Notes under the pieces: model-generated
Told to the model about the DNA's origin: nothing
What the model saw: the letters and a program-made list of their open reading frames with translations, nothing else
The model's database searches: none
Assembly: GCA_038025085.1 (NCBI GenBank)
Contig: CM076143.1
Span: 38,237,001-38,301,000 of the forward strand
DNA from: Tetragonia tetragonoides
Lineage: Eukaryota; Streptophyta; Magnoliopsida; Caryophyllales; Aizoaceae
Length of the DNA: 64,000 bases
Direction: 5' to 3'
Part shown: in pieces, positions 43,749-56,850 of the stretch
Layout of the letters: every line of letters begins with the position of its first letter
Position numbering within the stretch: position 1 is the first letter of the stretch
Translations under genes and position numbers: made by a program

Positions 43749-46700
43749 ATGTCACGACCATCCAAACTTCCACCTCGAATCCCATTGCAAAAAAAAAGCA
43801 GTGCACGCCCAACTCATGAACCTAACTCGTTTAGTCCTCCTAGAGTTAGAGAGGCTGGCACTAGACATGTTAGATCATTCTCCCAGAGTTCCATATTGGA
43901 AGACCAGCCAGCATGGTTCGATGACTTGCTAAGTGATTCAGACTCTATTCCCAAAAGGATATTCCACTGTAGGTCAGCCAGTGATTCACTAACTCAGTTT
44001 CATGGTGTTGTCCCAAACACAGTACTCTCTGAAAGTAGGGATGAAGAACATTCAGGTTCTGAAGATGGTGGATATGCATTGGAGTCTGCTTGCATATATG
44101 GACCCAATTCTCCTCGCCGAAATACTAATGTGGAATTGTCACAGAGCTCTGTGCTTATGGCCTTATCGGAATATGTTAACCAGAACTCTGTTCAGTTTAT
44201 TGGAGAAAATTCTCAGAAATCCAGGACTACTGCCTTCAGCATCTTACCCAATGAGCTCAACATTGAACCAAAGACAGGAAAAAGGTAGAATCTTTTTCTT
44301 CTACTTAGCTGTCAAATATTGACTGCCCCGTCCCCATCTTAGTAACAGCTGTGCTTCAACTAGCTGCATTGACATAGTACCTGTAGATAGCTGAGACAAT
44401 GTTTCAGAAGTCATGACTAACCTATGAAGAAGCCTTATTTACCATCTCATCCTGTTAAAAAGGGTTTTTTTAATCCTGCTCATCCATTCATTCAGCATTT
44501 CAAATATGCAAGTAAACTTAAAAGTTCGAATATATTGACTTGTTTGCATGAATGGTGATTCTTCTCTTACAGGCATCCAGGCCAACGGTCAAGAGCTCGT
44601 AAGCTTGAGTACATTGCAGAACTTGAAAGAACTGTAGATGCTTTCCAGGTAAATATTATGGAGTTCCATATCTACGATTTGCTGTATATCTAGGAATTGG
44701 TGTCCTGATAATAATGTGATGACTATTGGAAGGAAAATAGAAACACAGAAAGGAAACATTTTGGCATTTCTTGTTGAATACTTTTTTTTCTTCTTTTGGT
44801 TACCAACCCTCCTTCTCAATTTTTTTGACCATACTGAACCACATTTTGGCTGATGTTTACCTAGGATCAACCCTTGATTGATCATTGATCACCATATTGT
44901 CAACTTAGGGCCAAATGATGCACACCGCACACACCTTTAGTGGTCAATCAAGGACCAAACAATGGTCAAATTATGGGCTAAAAGTGGTAAAACATTTTAA
45001 GAAAGTGATGTCTTTCAAAATAATGATAAAAGGTCTCTTTTACGAAGACCTACTAGAAAGGTGGGTTTTTTTACTCTTTTGGTTCTTTTGTTATCATTTC
45101 TTTAATACTACACAGAAATACAATTTAGGCACTGACTAGGTTACACATCAACACCAGTCCTAGGCATTAGACAGCATTAGAGAGACAAAAGGACCCACCC
45201 GTTAGGTAGGGTGATCCCTAAGCTCAACATCACATGATAAGTCATAAGCACACAAATTATCTTTTCCTGTAAGCAACATCATACGATATGTCATGTTTTA
45301 GTCATTTAACCTCTTTTATAATCCTTGTTTAATCTTCAATTTTTTGTCTTTTAAGTTGGGGTGGGTGTGAAAGGGAGGTTCCTTCCTGCTTGGTACTGGG
45401 TTTTGGTATAGTTTTGTCCCAGCTAATTTATCCAACTCCTAAGTGAGCCTAAGCAATCCAGTTGACTCAGGACATTTACACTGCTGCAAACCCACAGATT
45501 TGATGTAGTGTCGAAGATGAACATTTGAAGGCTTATGGTTAATATATGAACTCATGACCTTGTCCGTGTTCAAGGTTTGGAGAAAATTATATTTATAATT
45601 TAAGGTATAGCAAAGTTGTTGCTGTTCTTACTTCTTACCAAACTTTATTCAACATCTGTGTTATTAAAAATTCTCTTTATCTGGAGTTCTAGTTAAGATT
45701 TAAAAGTTAAGCCCGACCTATTAGATAGCAGAGAATATGTCGCCTAAGGATTTTTCCATGTTTACTAAAATTTATCAATCTTTGAAAGGGTAGTTTTGAA
45801 ATCACTCTCATCAATTTATGCACTTGGCTGCTTTCTACTAGACTCTGAAGTAGAAACTTTTGGACGACTATTTTTGAGTGGCAGCTTTTATGTGGAAATG
45901 TAGTCTCTAACTTTTAGTAGCATTGGAGTATTTGCTAGAATGATATTAATTTTGTTACCATGTATATGACTATTCAGATAAGTAAAATATAACAATTTGG
46001 TTGTGGTCCTGTATCTTCTTAATGTGAGGCTTTCTGGTTTTTTGTTTGGGTATGCTTCTCTTAACCGAACAGAAAAAATTGAAATACAACTAGGCATGGT
46101 ATCATTTGTCTGCTTAATAATCTACCTATCTTTACGATATACTCCTACCTTGGAATCTACTTTCTTTCCATCTTTTGCTTGCCTATGGAATTTCTTAAGG
46201 AAACCTTGCTCGCCTTGTGGCAAGCACTGTCGTCATCCTTTAGCCTGACTAAATCAATGAACCTATATACTGCTGACCTATTTAGGAATGGGGAGTTATG
46301 AAAAATAATTGAGTAGGACTTGAATCATAGCAGTGAGGAAATTTTCTAGTCAATATGTTTGAATTTTCACATCTCTATTTGCTTGGGCTAAGCATATCTA
46401 ATAAGTGCGTCATGATACAGGCTTTGGAATCAGAGTTAGCTATTAGGATTGCCACCTTACTTCAGGAAAGAGCTGGATTGTCTATGGAGAACAGTAAGTT
46501 AAAGCATCAGATGGCAAGGCTGCAGCAACAAAAGCTGATAATGGATGGTAACCCTCTCTTTTATCATATTACTATATATGATTGATGTCAATCATCATTA
46601 GTATAAAGATGGGAGTAGTATCTCTGTTATCTGTGCTTGATCAAACTCAAATGTGTTTATGCTTGTTACCCCTTTTAACTCAAATAGCTCCTTTTTCTGA

Positions 46701-48205
46701 AAAGCGTGCATTACTTTCTACTTTGATTCTCAAAAAAGTAGTCCAAATTTGCTGACTAAGTAAATGTGCTCCTAGTCACCTTCCTTAAGAGAGGAGATAG
46801 TTTGCTCTGGTATAAAGGTACTGAAGGGAGTTGCTCTAGCTTGATGTCTGATTGTCAAAGTAATGTGCTGCTAGCCTGCTAGTCACCTTCCTTAACAATC
46901 TTAGAAACATGTTGATGTTCGTTTTCTTGTGCGAATGCTATGTGCCTATGTGTATCTGGTCATTTTCTTAAATAAAATACAATTGTACATCTGTTTGATG
47001 ACCATAAATGAGGCAATTCCAACAAACTGTAGGTTGTCCATTATGTAATTTAATCACTATTAGGTGCTAATATTAGTGGTAACTCATTTTATCTTAAAAA
47101 GAAAGAAGGATTAGAGGTAACTAATAACTGGATCTGTCTTTCCATCAGCAAAAAAAAGGATCTGTCTAGTAGTCGAGAGTCATAGGTTCTGGGGTTTTGC
47201 TTCGGGTCTGGTCATGATGTCATTGACTTGTTCCTTGGGGCTGAGTGGTGAGTGGTGATATTATAATGTTGCATGTGGTGGAAGATTTAATACAGATATC
47301 TTGATTTCCTGAGAGCCTAGATCACAACCCAAAGCATATTTCGAAACGGGCTCTTGACTAGATCGTTCCTTCTGTTGTGCTTTAACTCTATTTAAAAATA
47401 AAGAACATTTAGCAAAGCCTCTCTCTCTCTCTCTCTGAGAAAGATTTTTGTTATATGCCCTCCAGTCCTTTTCGCTTGTTCTCTCCCGGTAGCTACTCCT
47501 ATAAGATTACATTTATGTAACCTCGCATACATGTGTTGCCTCTGACTGTACCACCAACCATGAACACAAGAGTTGCCATAAATATAGCTTGTTTTGCCTA
47601 GTTTCTGGTATTGTGAGTTTTTCCCCTCTCAAATCCCTCCTCCACTTATGCCTTCCCCATGAGTTTCTAAGAAACCAAGATGCATTTAGAAATCAGAACT
47701 CAATAATGGCTTCAGTTTTTAACCCTAATGATGTGAGAGGAAGAAAATCAAGTAGTCAACTTCCTAGAATATTGGCCAAACATATAGTATCGTTGCTGCT
47801 TTGGAAAGTTGCTATGATTACGTGAAGTTCTGAAGTCCTAACTGACTGAAGTGTTCAACCTGTAAATTGTAATGCCAGATGTAATTCAGGTTTTATGATG
47901 ATTGTAATTTCGTGATACAATAGAAATCTAGATGAAGAACAAGGAGCTGTGATATTTGTGTTGACAAACTCCATTTAAATGCCTTTTTTTTACTGAAGAT
48001 TGTTGCAGTTCAGCAACATGAATTATGAAACCATATTCCTTTCTGGACAGGTGAATATCAGACCCTGAGGAAAGAAGCTGAGAGGCTGAAACTCAGCTTG
48101 GCAAGCTCTTTAAGTAGCAGCCTACGTACATTTGCTGATTCAAGTGATTCGGACTCGACGGAAATTTCTTGGCAGATGTTGGATTGGAAAAAGCTGCAAT
48201 TGTGA
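43749..48205 (+). CDS. bZIP-type transcription factor with atypical basic region, 297 aa
   Basis: Exons 43749-44284, 44573-44648, 46421-46547 and 48051-48205, all GT-AG and in phase. The N-terminal half is low-complexity and Ser/Pro-rich ([13 protein letters not shown], then [14 protein letters not shown]). The basic region and zipper start in exon 2: [20 protein letters not shown]. Leucines follow at heptad-like spacing through exons 3 and 4 ([42 protein letters not shown]). The canonical bZIP signature is N-x7-R, but the Asn position is Lys here and Pro-Gly replaces the usual Ser-Ala. The same HPGQRSR wording occurs, as I recall, in a small plant group related to Arabidopsis At1g58110 and At4g06598. 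It would be nuclear, and DNA binding may be altered or require a partner. The long exon 1 and the start MSRPS fit that group. Confidence 0.85.
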
Positions 48206-48917
48206 AGCTGACTGAATCCTATTATACATTCGCCTGTTCTCGGCTAGGAAGTTCCTGCGAAATGCTTGTGATTTTCGTTGATCGAATTTTTTGTGATCAA
48301 ATGAAAAGGAAACTACTTCCCTACCATCTTTATAAATGTGGACTTGTGTGCATTCCACGTACCCTGTAGTTTTCTTCTGGTTTATTAAAGATACAAGGGG
48401 AGAACGAAACAGACGGATGTCCGTGTAAGCTCTTAGAGCAAGTGTTCTTGCAAAGGATTACTTATAAGAAATGATAGGCTACAGTAGCCTCTCTTACCGT
48501 GGTAATTTGGTTGCAATTGTAAGAATTACAAGGTCACAACATGACTTATTGCCATTCCTTTGAATAGATGTAATCCTATTCACAATGTGCTGATGACGAA
48601 TTTACACGGCAAATAATGTTTTGGTGTTTATATTTTCCTCCAAATGTGAAAGTTCTTTCTACAGTACTATTATAGTTTATTACCATAATATTTATCAGAA
48701 GCTGGGGATCATACAAACCACTTTGCCTAATTGCCTCCACACCATTAACCAGTTCCCTTCCCAACACAAAAAAGAAGAGAAAAAAAACAAATAAAATGAA
48801 AAGGGAAAGGGAAAGGAACCCAAAAAATCGTAGTAGATTCATCATAAATCCTGCACAAATAGGCCACAAAAGACTGTTTGAAGCCATGAAGCAACTTGGA
48901 CTATCTTCAAACCCACC

Positions 48918-51900
48918 CTAACCACGAAGGGATGCGCGGGGTACAGCAGGCAAGCCCATGTCATCCTCAGACTGTCAAATAGAAGAAAAAGAACATCAGG
49001 ATATATTAGTTCCAGCAAGCAATATAGCTTTCAGAAAGGAGATACACTTTCAATGTTATCGTTATGCAACAGTCACGACATGGGAGAAGGAAAAATCTAA
49101 ACAGATCAGGCAGAGAGAAGCCCCTCTAGAAAAGAGAAACAAAAGTTCACGTTATTCGAAGAAGGCAAATTAACATTTTACCTGCCCACTGGCTCTTCCC
49201 GCTGGCACCGCTGCAGGCCTAGTAGGTGCTGACGGTAGGTTGAGTTCATCATCCGCATCAGTTTCTTGGTCAGGCTGAAGATAGGAAGGAACCCCCTGGC
49301 TCTCTGATTCCATGTCTAATTCCAGAGCATCAAGCTCTGCATAGAGTGCAGAAACATTGCAAACAATAAGACAACTGTTATATGAGTCCTTACAGTTAAC
49401 ATAACACTAGCCAATGGCTGGATATGTAACAATATACTCCCTCCGTCTGGAACTAGTTAACACTGGTCACATGATGACAACCCTTCGAAAATAAGGATTC
49501 GTTGCATTTTGGCCAAAACACGTTTGGTAATAGTCAACCTTTCATTAGTAATTAGGGTGATATTGAATATACAAACATAATTCATTACTTTTACTCCCAC
49601 CATGGTCACAGTTTGATAACTTTGGCCATCAATTTAGCACCAATTTACCTTTTGACAATAACCAAATACTTCTTGTTAGATATAAGTTTTTAAACAATTT
49701 CATTAGAGTACGTTTTGGAAACTGTTACTAGTTTATAGTGATAAATATATAAATAAACAAAAAGTTTGGCATTGAAGACCACAAAAGTCGAAGTTACACA
49801 AACATTTAAGGGCGGAGGGAGTACTATGTTAGGTAAGTGTCAATTTTTTCTGGAACGACCCAGTGAGTATCCCGCCAAGGGCGGGGAAGTAACCTTTTTT
49901 TAACTGGACATCATAAAAAGCTAAAACAGTAATATTATTTCCAAACGGGGGAAGTATAGCTTACCACCCATCAGGTCATCCTCATCGATGTCATCAGGCA
50001 CACTGTAGCTTCTTCCAAGTGTCTCTTGAATCTCATTACTCATATCCATCAAGTCCATCATATCATCTTGCAGGTTCTATGTAAAAATAAAAAAATTATC
50101 TACCATGAGAAATTTCAAATAACTCCATTTGAAAAGAATTAAAGTAATCCACATACATCTATCTCCTGAATTTTTACAGTCTTCATCATTCCTTTCAAGT
50201 CCTTATTTGCTGCTTTCAGCGCCGACATCTGAAGAAAATCAAAGTTAACAAGGGCATCAGATGTAGTCAATTGAAACAAACCACAATGATCAACAATAAA
50301 TCATGTATGCTGTCACAACTCACAAGCTACAAACAAACACCAATGGACTCCACAGCAAAAACCACATTGACAGGGATAAAATTAAATGTTGTTTTACTAC
50401 CAATAGGGATCTCCTACCTCTCATGAGGTAGGCAAAACGATCCAATCAAGGTATACACAAAGCCGCTCTTCAGCTCACTTGACCCATGCCCTGTGGAACG
50501 CTACCAAGAGACAATATTTTCATGGAGAATAGTCAAACCCAGCTCGACAATACGAAAAAGAAACAGCTACAAAAGGTAGTAAGATACATTTCCAAAGAAT
50601 CTAATATCCAGGGCGTCTCGCAGACCCAAAAGCAGAACAAATTTCCTTTATCCATTTGCAAAAGCTTATATATTGTTTTGTAACAAAGGAACAGACAGCT
50701 AAAATAATCCACAAGGGGCTGCCTGACTATATCAATGCACCACAAGGTCCACAACCATTATAGTTCTAAAATTCCATGGATATAAGCCACCTTGGTTTTA
50801 AGTTTTAACACTTCAAAGCAACAACTTTGTGAACCTTTTAAAGCCAAAGGACGCACCACCTACTGTCAAGCAGTAGGTCAAAAGACGATAACCCAACTTC
50901 CCAGGTTACTGGGAAGTTAAAATGAGACCTTGCTAGCAATCTAATTTAAAATGCATTTGATGCAAAAGGTAAGATCAGTACAATTAAAGATGTCAAGTTC
51001 CTATACTCACAGTTTGCTGAGCATCCTTGATGCCTTCTGCAGCGAATGAAACCTGATCAAGATTGAAAGTTTGGTTGTAAAGCATATCACGCTGCCCTTC
51101 ATACCTGCCCAGAATACCAAAACAAAACAAAAAATAAAATAAAAAATACAGAGAGGCTAAGAACTAACAGAGTGAGAAACTACTTCAAGTGATGAAGAAT
51201 CACAAATTATAGCACCATCAAGCATAGTCATTGGCTCATAAGTTAAAGAATGGTTCTAAAATCTAAAGACATAACTTTTTTGCGAATCACCACGAATTTT
51301 TCTCATGAACAGAAGCTAGTCTATCTCAAGCACATGGATGAAACTCTGTATGATATAGGTCAATTAAGCAAAAGCTAAAGAAGGCTCTAGATTTTTGGGG
51401 GGACGGGGAGAAGAAATATCAAAAGCAAAAACTCACAATCACTGACCCACAGCAATATTTCTCAACCAACCATAGTGAAAACAATCTGCTCGAAAGCAAC
51501 CAACATCAAACTCAATAAACAAGGCTGTCATAATTGCATCAAGCAGCCGTCAACCTGCACGACAAGCCTTACGGTTTATCAGCTATCACTATGATTTAGC
51601 TTGTTCCTAGAAGTAATCTATTCCACCCTCAGACATGAAATGTCATCACAGAATCCACAACAGTTACTATGACTCAATTGGGGTCTTGTGAGTGGGAAAC
51701 GAAATCAGCAGCGAGCTGCTATTTGAACTGATCATGAACCGACAACCAATCACATCCCAGATACAAAGTTGGGGCCTTTTAACAGCGTCACCACTGTGGG
51801 TGCAAGCATCCAATCACCACCTCTGGTCTAATTTCAGAAACAAGAATTAGACTGAGCCATAATACAGTGCAGCCACAGTGGGCGCAATCATCCAATCACC

Positions 51901-54900
51901 ACCTCTGGCCTAATTTGTGAGTGAGAAACCAAATCAGCAGCGAGCTGCCTATTTGAATTAATCATGAACCGACAACCAATCACATCCCAAGTACAAAGTT
52001 GGGGCCTTCAAATAGTGTAGCCACTGTGGGTGCAATCATCCAATCACCACCTCTGGTCTAATTTCAGAAACAAGAATTAGACTTAGCCATAATACAACCA
52101 GCCAGCCAGCCAGCCAAACATAAAATGAGTTTCAGGCAAGAATAAGCCTTTAGGTTGTCACTTGTCAGTTGTCATTATGAGCAAACAACTAACATTCGAA
52201 ATCACTACTAGTTCACCTTAGTAACAATTGGAAGAAAAAACTCCCTCCGTTTCGGAAAAATGATAACATTTACTTTTTGAAAGTCAAATTTACAAACTTT
52301 GACCATTGATTTCGGAAAAAATATAAGGATTTACAATGTAAAAATACTATCGTTGGATTCGTTTTAATAAGTGCTTTCGGAAAATCTATTTTTTATAGTT
52401 TATGTATTCATATAAACACAAATATTTATGGTCAAAGTAGTGCATTGGAGACCGTGCCAAAATAAATGTTACAATTTTTCAGAAACGGAGGTAGTAATTG
52501 ACTTATTTTCATCTCAAACTTTCATCTGAAAAGACTTATCATTTCAATAGCAACAACAACCGCCCAGTAGGTATCCCGCCGAGGGCGGGGTCTGGGGAGG
52601 TCCAGATGTACGTAGCCTTACCCCTGACTAGTCGCCTAATAGAGAGACTGTTTCCGAAAGACCCACGAAAACAGTTTTGAATTTTAGAAAACAATTTGCA
52701 ATTAATGAAATGAATATAAACAGGAAAAAAGTGAATGAAGGGATGCATGCAAACGCAGGGGAATGAAAATCTAGAAGTACATAAACAGTAACCAATTAAA
52801 GATTATACTCGCATAATAATAGAGAGGGAGGGGATGAGCACCAACTAGAAAAGGGGCAACCAACATGCACTAAAAAGACAATGCTACAACTCTGAAGTGA
52901 AAACACCTAATAAATTTGGGCGGTGCAACTCATCCTCTAAGTAGTGTCGTGACTCTCATCTATGTGTATTCTACTACGCCAAAGTTTCCTATTAAGGGCC
53001 AGATCCTCGGTAAGCTCTAGAAGAGCTAAATCCTTCCTAATCACCTCACCCCAATTCTTCTTAGGCCTCCCTCTTCTTCTCTTACAGTCCGTAAGTATAA
53101 TCTTCTCACACTGCCTCACGGGAGCGTCTGGGTGTCTCCTCATAACATGTCCAAACCACCTAAGTCTCGTCTCACGCATTTTCCCCTCAATGTCTGCCAC
53201 CCTCACCTTGTCACGCACCACCTCATTCCCGACCTTATCTCCCTTAGTGAGGTTGCACATCCAACGGAGCATCCTCATCTCAGCCACCTTCATCTTTTGA
53301 ACATGCGCTTGTTTAATCTGCCAACACTCTGCACCATAGAGCATAGCTGGCCTAATAGCTATGCGGTAAAATTTACACTTATCATTTCAATAGCATGGTT
53401 TGGAAATTAAAATGCAGTTCAACAACATGAATTCACAATGAGAACTATAAGGGTGTTAATGAACCAATATTTGCAAACAACTCACAAGCAAACTCACCCA
53501 AAGCTGTATAATTGAGCAAACATACAAAAAAGAACTGCTTTTCACAAGATCTAACTACAATCATTTAGGCCCTGTTCGGGGTGGATCCCGGTTGCAAGCT
53601 TCTTGTTTCCAAATCCATCTTCAAAACCGAACCATGTTAGGCTAAATTAGAGCTGAACTGAGTTTTTTGGGGTATTTGAAAACTGAGCACCTCGTTCTGA
53701 AAACCCAAAATAACACAAATAAGGTTTGTATTGTGTTGGGTTGTTGATATTGGGCTCCATCCGGGGTGGCGCTACCAAAGTCCCGTCATCTCCGTCTCTC
53801 TCCTCCCAGTCTCTCTCCCCATCCCCCCATTCCCTCTCACCATAGCCAGATCCACACACTCTCTCTCCTCCTAATCTCTGTCTCCCCGTCCCCTCACCAA
53901 TGCCAGACCTGCCTGCTGCCCATAATTTTCTACTTCCTCCCTATTTCATGCAAAATCCATTTCCCATATTAGTACCAATTCTAAAACTTAAATCAGACAA
54001 CCAAAAAAAAAAAAAAAAAAAAATCTACAACTGGTTTTAGTTTTCAATATTCTCAGAACTTGAAACTGGAAACATACCTGGATGAGGTCTTAGTAACAAG
54101 TGATATTTGTAAATAATCTTGAGGTCATGCACTTAAATAAACGAAAAGTATAACATTGCCAAAAGCCAAGCTCTAATCGAGTTAATATTAAATGAGTCAA
54201 TATGAGTACTCCAAAGCTCAACTTGACTCATCTCCTTTTTACACCCATGCTCAAAACTCAATTTCGACTCTCAACAGCCTTAAAGTCACATGGATAACTA
54301 AGTAAACACTCATTCTTTTGTCATATGATGTGTGATTGCAGAAAAATAAGACAAAAAGAAACTTGACCATGTACTCAAAATTCAAAATACACCAGCAAGC
54401 AAACTCAATATCTTGCTGAAAAGTCACTGCGTACAGAATATTCAAAGAACCTGAATATATGTTCACAAAAGTGATAACAGGACATACATTCGTTTTTGTT
54501 TGAGGACCCTCATTGCTCGAGCCTTTACAGCTTCCTGCGCAGGACCAGGCCGTGTCTTTTTAATCTGTTCTTTGTATCGAGCTAATTCAGCATCAATCCT
54601 TTTGATCTTATCGTCGACATTTTCACCTCTTTTGTTGATCTATATAAAGTGCCAAAGTAGAAAAAATGAGACACGATAGCAAAACAAAAATCCATTGGCC
54701 CATACATATATGTTGATCATACAGCAGACAAAGCAAGCAAAAGTCTGATAACCTTAAATGTAAGAGTTTGTGGCTTTGATCTCAATATGTCATTCAAACA
54801 AGTGGAAATTGAAGCCACACAAACTGGGTGCCTCTCTCCTCGAAGAAGGAGAGAGAAAATACCTTGTCTTCCCTGAAAAGCCTCTATTTTTGTGCAAATA

Positions 54901-56850
54901 TCAACCCGAGTTCATTTGTTATTTAGACAATATCAACCAACTTCACAAATATCTAAACTTATGTCCACTTCCAATGGAGCCAAAAGATTCACTATTATTT
55001 GGCTTTTGATTATAATAGACTAAATCGAAATTTCTCATTAAACTATTTGTGCTTATTTATTGAAAAGTTACATATGGTCATGGTCATTGCACCTCACGTT
55101 AAGGGTTTATCAAAAACATCCTCTCTGCTTACATCTGACCCCCCCCCCCCTCAAGCCTACCTTGCCTGGGAGGGAGTCTCTTTGGAGGCACTAGATTATA
55201 TTGATGTTGATGTGTCTCAGATTAATTTTACTATAATCATGGATTTCCCCATTTTCCTGCTTGAACAATTTATCAAGCATAAGAAATAATCCTACAAGCC
55301 ATCATTTGTTCAGTAAATGTCTTTTGTTCCCTACTCAGTCAATTACGAACCGTCATGTCCTCTTTTCAATTTGCTTTTTCTTTAATAGAATTGAACAGTA
55401 CTTCTGTATGAGAGATTAAAAAGTAGTAGATGGGATAAATCTTCTTCACTATGCAAATACATCTGTCTAAAACAAGATAATTAGTTCTTGAGAAGCTACT
55501 GGAAGGCATAAAAGCAAGGAAATTCTCTTACACCATAGCAGATGGAGTAAGGAATATTCTTCAATTTTAAAACTTCTTGGATATTTAGTCTCGGTTAACG
55601 GTTATTAGCCAGTGTGTGATTCTCTTGCATCCACATACACCAACAACCACCACTAGAGCTGTCAAATAGGTCACGTCATGTCGTGTTCGTGTTCGTGTCA
55701 GGTTAAACGTGTCGAGAATCCCTTGACCCAAACCTAACCCATTTATTAATCGTGTCGAAAATCCTTGACCTGCACCTGACCTGTTTAATAATTGTGTTAC
55801 CTGTTTAATGACCTGTTAACCTGTTTATCTTTACTTATATGAGAAAAAACATAAATTTTACCTACAAGTTTAAAGTTCTAACAATATAAGTGTATATTCA
55901 ACGGTCTAAAATTATTAAAATGCTCAAGATAGGTGAGATTCTATTACATTATTTACTTGTTACAAATTATTTGAACTTAAATTTGACAATTAAAATTAAA
56001 CGTGTCGTAAGCAGGTTGTTTTCGCGTCGGAAATCTCAACCTTAACCTAACCCATTTAACTAAACGTGTTACTCGTGTTGACCCATTTAATTAAACAGGT
56101 CGAAACCTCTCAACACTAACCCGCTACATTCGTGTCCGGTTCGTATCGTGTTGTCGTGTCGTGTCAGCTTTTGACAGCTCTAACCACCACCTAGTGTAAA
56201 TCCCACCTATGCCGAGGTACAGGGAGGTCCACATACAACATCCACATGTACAACAAAAATGCATCTGAGGACGACTGAGGAAGAGCAAGGGATGATCTTT
56301 GATCAAGGGGTTTTTGCCTAAGGAACTTTTCCTTTATGAAACAATGTCTATTCTTAATTAGATCAAGGACATTGAGATGCAAGCTCATTCTAGAATCTAC
56401 ATCACAGAACTCGAAGTATCATGGTATTATGAGAAAAATAAAACCCTTCTTAACCCAATTCAAACCCCCCCCCCCCAACCCCAAAGAAAAAGATAAAAAC
56501 TCTATGCGAAAAGATAATATGCAACATCCCAGCTCAATGCATGCATTCAAATTCAACATAACACATCGAAATTCACAGTACAGAAATTCAGCAAAACATT
56601 CATTCAACACCATAATCACTTGTAATCAAACCCAAAATCAAAAACCATCCAAAAACTAAATTGAGAAAAAACATGAAACCCTAATTTAGTTGACTAAGTC
56701 AAATTTCAAAACATAAAACAACAAAACACTAAATAAACTTGGGCAAATTGAGCAAATATAGTTGTAATTGAAAAGGGCTACCCGTTCAGAAGCATCTTGA
56801 ACTGAAGGTGGTGGTTCTTTCTGTTTCTTAGCTCCGAAGATTCGCTGCAT
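48918..56850 (-). CDS. VPS60: VPS60/CHMP5-like ESCRT-III-associated protein, 235 aa
   Basis: Exons in transcript order: 56850-56782, 54639-54488, 51104-51011, 50228-50157, 50076-49965, 49336-49182, 48971-48918. All have GT-AG junctions and consistent phase, totalling 235 codons plus stop, equal to the Arabidopsis length as I recall it. The protein starts [20 protein letters not shown], has the basic ESCRT-III helix ([20 protein letters not shown]), then [18 protein letters not shown], then an acidic region ([19 protein letters not shown]). It ends [20 protein letters not shown]60 acts at endosomes, binding LIP5 and helping regulate VPS4-dependent disassembly of ESCRT-III during multivesicular body formation. 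The gene converges on the bZIP gene, with 712 bases between the two stop codons. Introns 1 and 2 (2.1 and 3.4 kb) are swollen by MITE, SINE and RTE insertions; no exon is damaged. Confidence 0.95.
49437..49821. mobile_element. Stowaway-type MITE (385 bp) in VPS60 intron 5
   Basis: Ends CTCCCTCCGTC...GGCGGAGGGAG, flanked by TA on both sides (49435-49436 and 49822-49823), the Tc1/mariner Stowaway signature. AT-rich, non-coding. Confidence 0.85.
49852..49895 (-). mobile_element. Short SINE/RTE 3'-end fragment
   Basis: CCAGTGAGTATCCCGCCAAG followed by GGCGGGG matches the 3' portion of the element at 52545-52680. Confidence 0.55.
51687..52118. repeat. Tandem duplication (period about 229 bp) in VPS60 intron 2
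   Basis: Copy 1 begins TGTGAGTGGGAAACGAAATC at 51687, copy 2 begins TGTGAGTGAGAAACCAAATC at 51916. Both contain ATCATGAACCGACAACCAAT and CATCCAATCACCACCTCTGG. Within copy 1 the latter segment is itself duplicated near 51875. The second copy ends in a (CAGC)n run at 52098-52116. Confidence 0.9.
52241..52493. mobile_element. Stowaway-type MITE (about 253 bp) in VPS60 intron 2
   Basis: Ends CTCCCTCCGTTTCGG...CAGAAACGGAGGTAG are inverted repeats of each other. The TA duplication is clear only on the right, so the left edge may have mutated. Confidence 0.7.
52545..52680 (-). mobile_element. SINE/RTE-type 3' end with TTG tail
   Basis: The minus strand reads CTTTCGGAAACAGTCTCTC, GGGGTAAGGCTACGTACATC and CCCCAGACCCCGCC, ending in (TTG)n. 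This body and tail are typical of a widespread plant element family (TS-type SINEs and the RTE LINEs that mobilise them). An RTE coding fragment in the same orientation lies at 53344-52937. Confidence 0.7.
52937..53344 (-). pseudogene. RTE-clade LINE fragment, C-terminal part of ORF
   Basis: The 135-codon frame contains [53 protein letters not shown] and [12 protein letters not shown], the classic C-terminus of plant RTE reverse transcriptases. The RT catalytic domain and endonuclease are missing, so the copy is 5'-truncated. It is antisense to nothing: it lies on the same strand as VPS60, inside intron 2. Confidence 0.9.
55641..56235 (-). mobile_element. Decayed SINE-like 3' end, split by a hAT MITE
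   Basis: Removing 55654-56182 and one target copy joins CAACAACCACCAC to CTAGTGTAAATCCCACCTAT and GAGGTACAGGGAGGTCCACA. This resembles the (CAA)n-started antisense SINE/RTE tails at 52545 and 49852. Confidence 0.5.
55654..56182. mobile_element. hAT-type MITE (529 bp) in VPS60 intron 1
   Basis: Terminal inverted repeats TAGAGCTGTCAA...TTGACAGCTCTA with a perfect 8 bp target duplication ACCACCAC (55646-55653 and 56183-56190), the hAT size. The interior is rich in ACCTGTT/AACCTG and CGTGTCG words and has no coding frame. Confidence 0.9.

Noticed and set aside
53132..53410. Plus-strand frames opposite the RTE fragment
   Set aside because: They are shadows of the minus-strand RTE coding frame (52937-53344), which has clear family motifs.
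53647..53972. Proline/serine-rich frames on both strands near 53.8 kb
   Set aside because: They follow a pyrimidine-rich low-complexity stretch (CTCTCTCC-type) between a GGCCCTGTTCGGG segment and a poly(A) run; more likely transposon debris than a gene.
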